DNA of 64,000 nt, from assembly GCA_965263485.1 (NCBI GenBank), contig CBDHHO010000001.1:744001-808000 (forward strand), written 5' to 3'. Origin of the DNA: Haliotispira sp965263485 (GTDB taxonomy: Bacteria; Spirochaetota; Spirochaetia; SP-2023). The notes under the pieces were generated by a model. The model ran no database searches and was not told the DNA's origin. It worked only from the letters and a program-made list of their open reading frames with translations. Of the stretch, positions 42,912-52,127 are shown piece after piece. Made by a program: the position numbers and the translations under genes. Each line of letters opens with the position of its first letter. Positions within the stretch are counted from its first letter, which is position 1.

Positions 42912-43053
42912 CCTCCCTCACAGTCCTAAATCCCCGCACCTGAGCATTCTCCTCCCCCCCAGTGCCTTTTTCAGAGTTTGGTTAGGCATGTTTTCGGTTG
43001 CTGAGTGCCCTAGAATTTCAATCTGAGTGCAGAGCGTAATCTTTTACAAAATT

Positions 43054-44049
43054 ATGGATGGTTTTTTGATAAAACAACCACGGTCTTTGCCGGGTCTGTT
43101 CTTGCTCGGGGTGTTGCTCTCAACGTCCGGAGGCTTTTGGGCCCCGGCTCAGGCCTTATATAGTTATTCCTTTCAGTATGAGAACCTGCTCCTGCTCGAC
43201 TTTGCCGCCGGTTTCAGCAATCTGGCCACTCCGGACAGCAACGAGGTCGCCCTGCCTTTTGCGTTTTCCACCGAGCTTGGTCTGGCGCGTTCCGCGATGC
43301 TGCCTCAGGGCCGGATGGGAGCAATGCTGGTGCTGCGTAATAACTACCTGCTACATTTCCAGGTTCTGCTCAGTAACTTGCGCAATCAGCAGGGCATTTT
43401 TGCCTTTGGGCTGGGCAACGAGACCCGCGGTCTTTTGTTTGGGGTGGCTCAGGAATTTACCCTGCTTAGCGAGAGCCGCCCCAATACTTTAGGTTTGGGT
43501 GTTTATACCAAGCTGTTTTACGGCATACAGGGACTGATGGACCTGCAATTCGAGGGCAGGCTGCTGACCAATACCCTTAGCGCAACCAATATTAATGGCT
43601 ATAGCAATATTTACATGTATATCCAGGCTTTATTCATGATTTCTCAGCTGCGTATCGGGATCAGGGGAACTCTGCACCTTTTCAACGCCACGGCCACGGG
43701 GCCCAGCTTGATTCAGCTGCAAGGGAAGCTGGTGTTCGGCGGCTCTGCCGGGGCGCGTTTGCTCGATTTGGATTTTTACTTGTCTGCCATTGCCATCGTG
43801 AACCAAGGCCTGACCGATAACAACTACAGTATTATGTTCTTTGGCGCGGGCTTTCAGCTGAACTTTGTGTTGTACCGCCGCATCACAGCGGGTGCCTATC
43901 TGGAAGTTATGTCGTTTCCCTTGCCTCTGAGTAATGTGAATTCAGTACAAACAAATACTGTCGGGCTCAGCTTTGGCCTGACTTTGAAGTTCCGTATTTT
44001 TCGCAAGGAATTGTGGAGCCCGGAGGTCGTTCCTCTCGGTATTTATTGA
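43054..44049 (+). CDS. Probable outer-membrane beta-barrel protein
   Basis: The 331-residue protein has a signal peptide ending in APAQA. The mature region alternates hydrophobic and polar residues in short strands separated by Gly/Asn turns (LLLDFAAGFSNLA, LRIGIRGTLHLF, GAGFQLNFVLYRR, SFGLTLKFRIF), the pattern of a beta-barrel. No family motif is recognised. The ATG at 43054 is favoured over a GTG 27 nt upstream. It is the last gene of the envelope cluster, 142 nt after the Lnb protein; the gap contains a short second-family repeat fragment. It might export or anchor the products encoded upstream. Confidence 0.6.
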   Translation: MDGFLIKQPRSLPGLFLLGVLLSTSGGFWAPAQALYSYSFQYENLLLLDFAAGFSNLATPDSNEVALPFAFSTELGLARSAMLPQGRMGAMLVLRNNYLLHFQVLLSNLRNQQGIFAFGLGNETRGLLFGVAQEFTLLSESRPNTLGLGVYTKLFYGIQGLMDLQFEGRLLTNTLSATNINGYSNIYMYIQALFMISQLRIGIRGTLHLFNATATGPSLIQLQGKLVFGGSAGARLLDLDFYLSAIAIVNQGLTDNNYSIMFFGAGFQLNFVLYRRITAGAYLEVMSFPLPLSNVNSVQTNTVGLSFGLTLKFRIFRKELWSPEVVPLGIY

Positions 44050-44138
44050 GGAAGTTTACAAACTCTTGTTTCGAAAGAATTTTGAGGGCACTCTATAAAA
44101 GATCGAAATATGATATACTCAAGGACTATAGAAAATAT

Positions 44139-44195
44139 AGGGGACCTCGAAAAAGATCGCGATTTCACGCGGAATTGGAATTTTCAGGGGTACCC
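44139..44195 (+). repeat. Short dispersed element copy (57 bp)
   Basis: GGGGACCTCGAAAAAGATCG at the left and GGAATTGGAATTTTCAGGGG then TACCC at the right enclose only a dozen bases, making a near-minimal copy. Another terminus fragment (GAGGGCACTCTATAAAAG) lies at about 44083-44100. Confidence 0.7.
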
Positions 44196-44259
44196 GGAAG
44201 ATGCTTTTGAAAACTCCCGCAAGCCCAAGCATCAGAATCGGTTCTGAAGAGAAACATGT

Positions 44260-46911
44260 ATGCCCCGCTATCCCTTTCACGAAATAGAACCCCGCTGGCA
44301 ACAGTACTGGCAGGAACAACAGACCTTTACGGCCACCGAAGACCCCGCCTTTCCGCCCGAAAAACGCTGCTACGTGCTGGACATGTTTCCCTACCCATCG
44401 GGCAGCGGCCTGCATGTAGGCCACCCCGAAGGATATACCGCCACCGACATCTACTCGCGCTACCTGCGCATGAACGGCTACAATGTGCTGCACCCGATGG
44501 GCTTCGACTCTTTTGGCCTGCCCGCCGAAAACTATGCCATCCAGACCGGAACCCACCCACAACTTACCACCGAGCGAAACATCGAACGCTTCCGCGAGCA
44601 AATCCGCTCACTGGGCCTGAGCTACGACTGGAGCCGTGAAGTCAGCACCAGCGAACCCGACTACTACAAGTGGACCCAGTGGATCTTTATTCAACTCTTC
44701 AACAAAGGCCTGGCCTACGAAAGCGAAGCCCCGATCAATTGGTGCACCTCGTGCAAGACCGGACTGGCCAACGAAGAAGTCGATGCCGGCTGCTGTGAGC
44801 GCTGTGGCAGCCCGGTCGTGCGGCGCAAGCTACGACAGTGGGTACTGAAAATCACCGCCTACGCCGAGCGCCTGCTGCAGGATCTGGAACTGCTGGACTG
44901 GCCCCACTCAATCAAAGCCATGCAGGAAAACTGGATTGGGCGCAGCGAAGGTGCAGAAGTCGATTTCCCGCTGGCCGTAGATAAAACCAGGAAACTGCGA
45001 GTCTTCACTACCCGTCCCGACACCCTCTACGGCGCGACTTACATGGTGCTGGCACCGGAGCATTCCTGGGTGCCCGAACTAAGCGGCGCTGAGCAACGAC
45101 AAACGATCGAGCAATACCTTGCAGCCGCGGCGCGCAAATCCGACCTAGAGCGCAGCGATCTGGCCAAGGACAAAAGCGGTGTGTTCAGCGGCTCCTATGC
45201 GATCAACCCGCTGACCGGTCAGGAAATCCCCATCTGGATCGCCGACTACGTTTTGAGTTCCTACGGTACCGGGGCGATCATGGCCGTTCCGGCCCACGAC
45301 CAGCGCGACTGGGACTTCGCCCGTAAATTCGATCTGCCCGTCGTTGCAGTGCTGGAAGGTGGCGACATCAAGCGGGAAGCCTTTATCGGAGACGGCATCC
45401 ACATCAACTCCGGCGAACTGGACGGCCTAGGCAGGCAGGAAGCCATTGCCAAGGCCATCAAGATCCTGGAGCAGCGCGGTTTGGGCGAAAAGACAGTGCA
45501 GTACAAACTGCGCGACTGGCTGTTCAGCCGCCAGCGTTATTGGGGCGAACCCATTCCGGTGGTGCACTGCCCCGACTGTGGCATCGTGCCCCTGCCCGAA
45601 GAACAATTGCCCCTTCGCCTGCCGGAAGTATCCAGCTACCAGCCCACCGACAGCGGCGAGTCACCACTGGCCGCAATGGAAGACTGGCTGCGCTGCGAAT
45701 GCCCTCGATGCGGCGGCCCCGCCCTCCGGGAGACCAACACCATGCCGCAGTGGGCCGGCTCCTGCTGGTACTACCTGCGCTACCTCAGCCCCCACGATGC
45801 ACAGCACTTCGTCAGCCCCGCCGCCGAGCGGTATTGGATGCCGGTCGATCTGTACGTAGGCGGAGCCGAGCACGCAGTGCTACACCTGCTCTATGCCCGC
45901 TTCTGGCACAAGGTGCTCTACGACCTGGGTCTGGTGCAGCACCGGGAACCATTCCGGCGCCTGGTCAACCAAGGTATGATCCTAGGCGAGATGGAATATA
46001 CCGGTTACCGCACGCAGAATCTTGATTGGTTGAGCAGCGATACTCTGGCCACCACATCAGCTCACGAGTTACAGGACGAGAATGGCAACCCCGTGGAAGC
46101 TGTCAGGCTCAGTGAGGAGCAAGTGACCAAGCAGGGCAGCGATTTTGTTCTGAAGGAGCGGGCAGAGATCAAGGTGCGGGCCCAAGCCGAAAAAATGTCC
46201 AAAAGCCGGGGCAACGTCATCAATCCGGACGATGTAATCGCCGAATACGGCGCCGATACCCTGCGCCTCTACGAAATGTTTATGGGGCCGCTGCAGATGG
46301 TCAAACCCTGGGCCACCGGCGGGCTGGCGGGCATCCATCGCTTTCTGAACCGCATGTGGACCATCGGGCAGAAGCCGCTGCGCGGCGGAACTCTGGAAAA
46401 ATCGGGCGAGCTGCGGGACGCGGCGCAGGCCGGGGAACTGCGCCGCCTGCTGCACCAGACGATCAAAAAGGTCAGTCAGGACACCGAAAATCTGGAGTTT
46501 AACACAGCAATTTCACAGATGATGATTCTGAGCAATCACCTGTCTGCCTTGGAGTTCTGTCCGCTGGAAGTCTGGCGTCCCTTCGTGCTGCTGCTCAGCC
46601 CTTACGCGCCGCACTTAGGCGAGGAACTGTGGCAGTCGATTCAGAAAGCGGAAGGTCTCAGCGGCCAGACTTTGGCTTATGAAAACTGGCCCGGCTGGGA
46701 CGAAGCCCTGTGCCAGGCCGATGAAAAGGAAATTGTGTTCCAGATCAACGGCAAACTGCGCTCCAAGGCTCTGCTGCCTGCCACAGCCGACAAAGAACAG
46801 CTACTGGCGGCGGCCCGGAGCGACCCCAAGGTACAAGAACAGCTTACGGGCAAAACGGTGCGCAAAGAAATCGTGGTCCCGGGCCGCCTGGTGAATATTG
46901 TGGCCAATTAG
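44260..46911 (+). CDS. leuS: Leucyl-tRNA synthetase
   Basis: An 883-residue class I aminoacyl-tRNA synthetase. The HIGH motif is HVGH in SGSGLHVGHPEGYTA (near residue 50) and KMSKS is present as KMSKSRGNVINPDD (near residue 647). The editing domain shows TTRPDTLYGATYMVLAPEH and GTGAIMAVPAHDQRDWDFA, so proofreading should work. Zinc-binding CxxC pairs occur in NWCTSCKTGL and CERCGSP. The C-terminus has the tRNA-binding domain ending in VPGRLVNIV. Length and domains are standard for bacterial LeuRS. It charges tRNA-Leu with leucine. Only short element fragments border it. Confidence 0.97.
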   Translation: MPRYPFHEIEPRWQQYWQEQQTFTATEDPAFPPEKRCYVLDMFPYPSGSGLHVGHPEGYTATDIYSRYLRMNGYNVLHPMGFDSFGLPAENYAIQTGTHPQLTTERNIERFREQIRSLGLSYDWSREVSTSEPDYYKWTQWIFIQLFNKGLAYESEAPINWCTSCKTGLANEEVDAGCCERCGSPVVRRKLRQWVLKITAYAERLLQDLELLDWPHSIKAMQENWIGRSEGAEVDFPLAVDKTRKLRVFTTRPDTLYGATYMVLAPEHSWVPELSGAEQRQTIEQYLAAAARKSDLERSDLAKDKSGVFSGSYAINPLTGQEIPIWIADYVLSSYGTGAIMAVPAHDQRDWDFARKFDLPVVAVLEGGDIKREAFIGDGIHINSGELDGLGRQEAIAKAIKILEQRGLGEKTVQYKLRDWLFSRQRYWGEPIPVVHCPDCGIVPLPEEQLPLRLPEVSSYQPTDSGESPLAAMEDWLRCECPRCGGPALRETNTMPQWAGSCWYYLRYLSPHDAQHFVSPAAERYWMPVDLYVGGAEHAVLHLLYARFWHKVLYDLGLVQHREPFRRLVNQGMILGEMEYTGYRTQNLDWLSSDTLATTSAHELQDENGNPVEAVRLSEEQVTKQGSDFVLKERAEIKVRAQAEKMSKSRGNVINPDDVIAEYGADTLRLYEMFMGPLQMVKPWATGGLAGIHRFLNRMWTIGQKPLRGGTLEKSGELRDAAQAGELRRLLHQTIKKVSQDTENLEFNTAISQMMILSNHLSALEFCPLEVWRPFVLLLSPYAPHLGEELWQSIQKAEGLSGQTLAYENWPGWDEALCQADEKEIVFQINGKLRSKALLPATADKEQLLAAARSDPKVQEQLTGKTVRKEIVVPGRLVNIVAN

Positions 46912-46921
46912 CTCCAGGCCC

Positions 46922-46945
46922 ACGGTTTTTAGAGGTGCCCTTATG
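46922..46945 (+). repeat. Solo right terminus of the dispersed element
   Basis: GTTTTTAGAGGTGCCCTTAT lies directly after leuS. No left partner is seen. Confidence 0.55.
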
Positions 46946-46991
46946 GTCTCCCGGCAAGCAATGGGCAAGTGCTGTGGCTCCGCACAGCACC

Positions 46992-47840
46992 TCAGCGCGT
47001 CTCGTAGTAATCTACGCTATACTGGCCTATGTGCAAACGGACTTCGGCCAGCAGTTCTCCGCTACCAATTGCGATTTTGGGAACATCGCTCAGGGCCAGA
47101 TTGACCCGTATTTGGGACGGCTTATTGCGCAGTATGCGCCGGAAATAGCTCCGAACGGCCTCTTTGATGGCATTCTCCACCGCCGCTTTGCGCAGCTGAA
47201 TCATCAGCTCCGGCCGCAGAGTTTGCGGTGAAGTATCTTGATTGTTGCCTATATCCCTGTCCGAATCCCTGCCTGAGGCAGCAGCAAAAGGCACGGCCCC
47301 GTAGGCCTGTGCCGTTCTCTTATCGGCCTGTTGCCAAGCCTCCATACGGCGGCTTTCAAAACTGCTGAGTTGCTTGCGAATGGAATAGTAGTAACGATCG
47401 CCTTGGCTGGATACATGATAAATATCCAAGTCTTCGGGCCGGATGATTTTTATGTGCTCGGGAATCACTAGCAAAGTCTCATCCTGCCGGTGAAAGCGGT
47501 CCGGTGGGCGATAGACCACTTGAAAGCCGTAGATCAGGCCGTGGAAAATGTAGCTGGCCTCATCGCGCACAAAATTCTGCGCATCGATAATCAACTGGGA
47601 CAGCTTGTCTTCGTAGTCTCGCTGCTCGGTCTTACCACTGGCCTGGCTATAAGGGGAAACCACCAAGTTAAGGTCCAAGTCCAGCCAGAACGTACCACTG
47701 ATATGGGGATACTGCTGATTCTGTGCTGCCAGGGCGGCCATCTTCCCAAGCGATAAAGGTATGAAGGGAAGGGCTAAACAGCCAGCTAAAACGCAACCGC
47801 GGCACAGGAAGAACGCACGGAATTTCAGGTGCAGCTTCAT
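46992..47840 (-). CDS. Exported protein of unknown function
   Basis: The protein has 282 residues from the ATG at 47840, which lies 13 nt after the glgA stop, so the two are probably co-transcribed. An N-terminal signal peptide (LAGCLALPFIPLSLG) contains a possible lipobox. The mature domain starts GTFWLDLDLNLVV and has the Tyr-rich VVYRPPDRFH region; the C-terminus (LALSDVPKIAIGSGELLAEV) may form a conserved beta-strand pair. The middle contains a low-complexity Gly/Asp/Asn stretch. I do not recognise the family. Confidence 0.65.
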   Translation of the reverse strand: MKLHLKFRAFFLCRGCVLAGCLALPFIPLSLGKMAALAAQNQQYPHISGTFWLDLDLNLVVSPYSQASGKTEQRDYEDKLSQLIIDAQNFVRDEASYIFHGLIYGFQVVYRPPDRFHRQDETLLVIPEHIKIIRPEDLDIYHVSSQGDRYYYSIRKQLSSFESRRMEAWQQADKRTAQAYGAVPFAAASGRDSDRDIGNNQDTSPQTLRPELMIQLRKAAVENAIKEAVRSYFRRILRNKPSQIRVNLALSDVPKIAIGSGELLAEVRLHIGQYSVDYYETR

Positions 47841-47853
47841 GAATTTGGAAGGC

Positions 47854-49458
47854 TCACGCAGAGGCCGCTTGCATGCAGTCATGGTACAATTGAATATAAT
47901 CATTGAGGTTTTTCTGCCACGAGAAGTCCTGCATCATGCCGTATTGTTTGAGCCCCCACAGCTGACGCGCTTTGCGGTGCCAGAGCTGAAAGGCCTCATT
48001 CAGTACATTTTGGAGTTCGTCGGTACTGCAATTTTCGAAGACCAGGCCATTGACTTTGTGTTGAATCGTGTCGGCCAGGCCGCCTGTTTTGCGCACTACC
48101 GGCGTGGTGCCGTAGCGCAGCGAGTAGATCTGGTTTAAGCCACAAGGCTCATAGAGACTGGGCATCAGAAAAAAATCGGCGGCGGCAGTTAGAATATGGG
48201 CCATTTCCTCGTGAAAATAGTTTAAGAACATAAAGTTCTGCGGATGCTGCCAGGCCAGCATTTGTAGCGACAGCTCCAGTTGAGAATCGCCTTCTCCCAG
48301 AATAATCAGCTGGCAGCGATTCTGCGCCAAGGATTCAATCAAGGGCCCTTTCCCTATGGGCTTGCTGCCGACTCGGAAAGTACCGGAAGGCTCGGAAGAC
48401 TCGGCATTTCCTGTGTCGTAGTCCAGCATCAATAAATCTTGCAGACCCTTTTGCTTTACCACCCGGCAGATGCTGACCAGCAGCGGAATCTTGGTGCTCA
48501 AGGGGAACTGGAGCTTCTCAGCAAGCTTCTGCCTCCAGTATTGCTTGGCCTTGATCACTTCACGCTTGGTACTCCCGTAAGGATACTCTTTCAGGTAGGG
48601 GTCAGAAGAAGGGTTCCAGCTGCTGTCGCCCACTCCATTCAGAATGCCACAAAAGTCAGGACTGCGCTCCCGCAGAATGGAAGAAATACCATCATGGCCC
48701 TCCAGCAGCTCCCGCGCGTGAGTCGGAGAAACCGTGTTGATCTTGTGGGCAAAGCGCAGCCCTGTGGCCAGAAGGTTGATTTTGCCCTCGAATTTCCAGT
48801 TGTCAATTTGAAAGCCGGGGGCAATGGCTATTCCCCACTGGCGCAGAAGTTGCGCGAAATTTTCGGCAATCTCCGGGGTAAAAGTGCCCATATATGAAGC
48901 ATTGTGAATGGTCAGCAGACTGGGGAGGGGGGCGCAGCAAAGCCGGGGCAGCAGGTTGGGAAGAAAGCGGTTGAAGTAGGGGAACAAGCCACACAGCCAG
49001 TCATGGCCATGTACTACATCGGGTTTCCAGGAAATTTCAGGGTTTTCAAAAATCGCAAAAGGGGCCAAGGCCAGCAGCAGCGCCTGCAGCAGATCCAGCG
49101 ACGAGTCGTTGCTGGTATAGCTGGGTGTGTATGGTTCGTGGATCGCGTCCAAGGCTGGATGCCGGAGCACATAAAAAATGTGCTCCGGATAGTCGGGGTG
49201 CTTCGATTCTTCAAGCAGAAAAAACGGCAACTGCGGGTAAAAGTACTTGCGGAGCAGCTTCATGCGGAGGTGACGGTAACCCAGTAATACTGTGCGGACT
49301 TCCAGCCCATGAGCCAGCAGGGCTTCAGATAGCGAGACCACCACATCGGCCAGCCCGCCCACCTTGGTGATACTGCCCCACTCTGGTGCCAAAAACAAGA
49401 TATTCCGGCCTGCGGTCCCTGCTGAGTTGTCATGTATACCGGGTTGTGGCTGGTCCAT
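47854..49458 (-). CDS. glgA: Glycogen synthase (ADP-glucose type)
   Basis: The 534-residue GT5-family protein begins with the substrate-binding motif ITKVGGLADVVVSLSEAL (canonical KTGGL is KVGGL here). It has VVHGHDWLCGLFPYF and, near the C-terminus, MPSLYEPCGLNQIYSLRYGT followed by VVRKTGGLADTI, the ADP-glucose-binding block with the catalytic Glu. It extends alpha-1,4-glucan chains from ADP-glucose. It is about 50 residues longer than E. coli GlgA because of inserts, for example around GNAESSEPSGTFR. No glgC or glgB is nearby. Element copy 18 lies 60 bp upstream. Confidence 0.95.
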   Translation of the reverse strand: MDQPQPGIHDNSAGTAGRNILFLAPEWGSITKVGGLADVVVSLSEALLAHGLEVRTVLLGYRHLRMKLLRKYFYPQLPFFLLEESKHPDYPEHIFYVLRHPALDAIHEPYTPSYTSNDSSLDLLQALLLALAPFAIFENPEISWKPDVVHGHDWLCGLFPYFNRFLPNLLPRLCCAPLPSLLTIHNASYMGTFTPEIAENFAQLLRQWGIAIAPGFQIDNWKFEGKINLLATGLRFAHKINTVSPTHARELLEGHDGISSILRERSPDFCGILNGVGDSSWNPSSDPYLKEYPYGSTKREVIKAKQYWRQKLAEKLQFPLSTKIPLLVSICRVVKQKGLQDLLMLDYDTGNAESSEPSGTFRVGSKPIGKGPLIESLAQNRCQLIILGEGDSQLELSLQMLAWQHPQNFMFLNYFHEEMAHILTAAADFFLMPSLYEPCGLNQIYSLRYGTTPVVRKTGGLADTIQHKVNGLVFENCSTDELQNVLNEAFQLWHRKARQLWGLKQYGMMQDFSWQKNLNDYIQLYHDCMQAASA

Positions 49459-49518
49459 AAGATTCCCATGCTTCTAAAGGGAGCGCTCTAAAATCCGTAG
49501 AAAAAACCTGACAATGTA

Positions 49519-49736
49519 GGGGACCTCTAAAAATGGTATCGCTTCGCGAGAATTGTACAATCGCTCTGCTTCGCCGCAGCGATTGTACCGCGTTTTGATG
49601 CCAGACTACGGGATTTTTTGCGGCAGCGAGGAACGGAAGCCGAGGCATACTTTGCTGTATGGTAAGGCTTTCGTGACAAAGCTGCTCCGTGAAAAAGACC
49701 GAGTCTGGCGCGAAATTGGAATTTTTAGAGGTCCCC
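49519..49736 (+). repeat. Dispersed element, copy 18 (218 bp, reference form) with TGTA target duplication
   Basis: Perfect termini GGGGACCTCTAAAAAT and ATTTTTAGAGGTCCCC are flanked by TGTA at 49515-49518 and 49737-49740. The interior reads module A (ATCGCTTCGCGAGAATTGT; ACAATCGCT/AGCGATTGT stem) then module B (TTTTGATGCCAGAC, GAACGGAAGCCGAGGC, CATACTTTGCTGTATG hairpin). It is the best preserved copy. One frame stays open across nearly the whole copy. Confidence 0.95.
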
Positions 49737-49881
49737 TGTAGTACAGCTTCAGGCTTCCCTTCCACACTATCGCAAAAATCTCGGAAATCTGGCTTGGGAA
49801 GCCTCATTCCAGCAGTCTGTCAGAGCTTCCCTGAAATCCTCTATTATTGCAATGCTGCGCTGAATAACAATCTGTGAATTA

Positions 49882-50055
49882 GGGATCTCTAAAAATTCCC
49901 CACCACAGAAAGATGCTGCGCCAGCTCGCATGGGAGAATGAGGGGAGGGCCGTGCGCAGCAAGGCCCTCCCTTTCAGCAAGGGCCTGCCACCTCTTCTGA
50001 TAAAGCTGTTCGTTTCAAAAGAGCGAGCGCGAAATTGGAATTTTTGGAGGTGCCC
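49882..50055 (+). repeat. Dispersed element, copy 19 (174 bp, C-module form)
   Basis: Left terminus GGGATCTCTAAAAATTCC, right terminus ATTTTTGGAGGTGCCC. The interior contains an inverted copy of module C (GATGCTGCGCCAGCTCGC) and the end of module B. Flanks are ATTA and TTTA. The right flank provides the stop codon of the following minus-strand gene. Confidence 0.85.
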
Positions 50056-50056
50056 T

Positions 50057-51274
50057 TTATCTTTTTCCTTTCTTAAATTTTTCCCATTCCTTTTCAATAC
50101 TTCTTAGGGTAAGGGTTTTCCCACTCTTCACACCGTCATAAGTGTATTGTAGCCATAGTACATTTGTTAGTTTTTTGGGGAAAGTGAAGTTGCTGTCAAA
50201 CATTTTCATTCCGTAAAATTGAAATAAAAAAAGCATAATAATTATACTGCTCAGCACCAATTTTTTCAGAGATTTGAGTGAGAAATGATAGACTAAAAAT
50301 ATAAAAAGGGGTACTGCATAAGATGCAAGCTGAACATAATTTCCATTGTGGACGAGGAGTTGAAAGAGCAGGGCAGGGAAAAAGGCCAGACTTAACAACA
50401 TGAGGTCTCTTCTATCGTAAGATTGAAGAGAATATTTTTTCCCAATTATAAATAAAATAATTAGCAATATAAAGGCATTTATCATATAAATGAATATTCT
50501 GAAGATATTTAATATTGGACTTAAAGAGATACCTGAAAAGATAATACTCGTTGAGTAGACTGCTTCGGCAGACTGCATACTGCTCAAGTATGCTGAAAGA
50601 CCACCATACTCTGCCATAAGCGGTATAAACCAAGTTAGACAGGTTCCAAAAAAGATCAGTAATGAGGAAACTATTATTTTTACCTCTTTTGATGCAGCAA
50701 GTAAAAAAAAATAGAGAGGGAAAAAGTAAAAGGACATATCCTGTCTCAATCCAGAAAAAATTCCCCAAAAAAAGCTGTATAGGAGAATTTTTCCGTAATT
50801 CTTGTGTATATATATTTTTATACTGTAAAAAAGCAAAACAATTGATCCCAAACATAAAAATATTCTGTTTCCTCCAGTAATACTTCCTAGAAGCAGTATG
50901 GGATTACTTGTAAAAATGATAGTTAAAATTGCTGCTTCAAGGTTTGTTTTATGAAACTCTTTGATAAGGAAAAAGAAAGAAATAGTAACAAAAAACATAA
51001 TAACCATATTTATGATATGCTGTACAGTAATCGGATTAGGTATTACAAGAGATATAAGGCGACCAATATAGATAAAACTTATATAACCGGGCATTTGCAC
51101 ATCATAGTCACCTGAGAAAAAGCTTCTTTCAATGTTCCGGTTATATATTTCTGCATCATTATTGAAACGAATATCCGAAGGTAAAAATGGAATTCTTACG
51201 ATGAAAGTAAAAAAAATGCAAATAAAAAGTGCAAAATATTTATGTTTCTCAAAAAAAAGTATACTGTTTTTCAT
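50057..51274 (-). CDS. Polytopic membrane protein, GT-C glycosyltransferase-like
   Basis: This is a 405-residue protein with about ten transmembrane helices. Soon after helix 1 it has IRFNNDAEIYNRNI, with acidic residues at the position of the catalytic Asp in GT-C transferases such as the ArnT/PMT type. Multiple Phe/Ile-rich helices follow, with a cytoplasmic basic tail. GT-C enzymes add sugars to lipids or proteins from polyprenyl-phosphate donors; the family call is by topology and motif only. The gene is strongly AT-rich, unlike its neighbours, and is bounded by dispersed-element sequences on both sides (49882-50055 and about 51385-51404), which suggests horizontal acquisition. The TAA stop overlaps the 3' flank of copy 19. 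Confidence 0.65.
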   Translation of the reverse strand: MKNSILFFEKHKYFALFICIFFTFIVRIPFLPSDIRFNNDAEIYNRNIERSFFSGDYDVQMPGYISFIYIGRLISLVIPNPITVQHIINMVIMFFVTISFFFLIKEFHKTNLEAAILTIIFTSNPILLLGSITGGNRIFLCLGSIVLLFYSIKIYIHKNYGKILLYSFFWGIFSGLRQDMSFYFFPLYFFLLAASKEVKIIVSSLLIFFGTCLTWFIPLMAEYGGLSAYLSSMQSAEAVYSTSIIFSGISLSPILNIFRIFIYMINAFILLIILFIIGKKYSLQSYDRRDLMLLSLAFFPALLFQLLVHNGNYVQLASYAVPLFIFLVYHFSLKSLKKLVLSSIIIMLFLFQFYGMKMFDSNFTFPKKLTNVLWLQYTYDGVKSGKTLTLRSIEKEWEKFKKGKR

Positions 51275-51379
51275 TAGAATTCTTGTGATCCTTAAAAAAT
51301 ATGGCGTAACCTTTCGCAGCCCCGGTTATCATTTCTCTTCCAAAGATGCCATAACCTGCCCCCAAATGTCAATACAAGG

Positions 51380-51595
51380 TCAGGTGATTTTCAGAGGTGC
51401 CCTTATCTGGTTCAAAAATACAGGCAGGATAAAGAGGCTGTTTAACAAAGAGCCGGCCAAGCCTGTGGTTATAATCCAGGCAAACATTGACAGCTGAAGA
51501 TTTCCGCTGAGCAAGAGAGGAATTTGTCCCACTATAGTGGAAAAAGTGGTCAGAAGTACATGTTTGCTTTTTCTCTTGACAGATATCTCCCCCAA
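51380..51595 (-). pseudogene. C-terminal relic of an RND/MMPL-type efflux transporter
   Basis: About 70 codons encode KHVLLTTFSTIVGQIPLLLS, then a hydrophobic segment and LLNSLFILPVFL, the typical last loop and two helices of RND-superfamily pumps. Everything upstream is missing, and the 3' end runs into a right terminus of the dispersed element (TTTTCAGAGGTGCCC at about 51388-51402). It is a relic, not a gene. Confidence 0.6.
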
Positions 51596-51654
51596 GAGAC
51601 AGGGGCTACAGCCCGGAAGGAAGTTTCGAACTTCCCCCCGATATTTGTTGTAAA

Positions 51655-51948
51655 ATGATATGTAACTGGACAGACCGGCGGATAGAAGGTCATATAGCGA
51701 TGTATTTCATAGAATATACAATGTTGAATTATCTGCGTTTACAAACGGGAATGACGGTAAAAAATCTTGTGCATACGATGGACATGATGCAGTTGTCCGA
51801 TAAGAGAGGGAAAAAGCAAAGAAACGCTCTGGCTGCGTTCCGCATCCTCAATAGAAGAGGAAAAACTTACGAAATCGCTGAAAATCACGGTACCCAAAGC
51901 AACGACAGCTCAAAAAGCTATATATCAATATTTTACGTAATAGTGTAG
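51655..51948 (+). pseudogene. IS1634/IS4-like transposase C-terminal relic
   Basis: The segment DRRIEGHIAMYFIEYTMLNY resembles the conserved R-I-x-G-H-I/F-x-x-x-F block near the end of IS1634-type transposases, where helix-forming residues follow the catalytic Glu. Upstream catalytic residues are absent. After LSDKRGKKQRN the sequence is unrelated. The preceding bases fit the same protein in other frames, indicating decay. The remaining ~180 bp to trxB show nothing recognisable. Confidence 0.5.
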
Positions 51949-52127
51949 TGCCTGCTGGGAAAATTAAGTCATTACTATTAAACTGTTTACTGAATTAAAC
52001 TGTCAAAGTCAAGGCGGCTTTCAGAGCAAGGGAATCTAGAGAACAAGCGGAATCTGTTCAGGAAACGTTGAATAAACCGCTGGAAATGCGGCAAAATCGA
52101 AAAAACGGAAATAGGCTTGGAAGCCTC

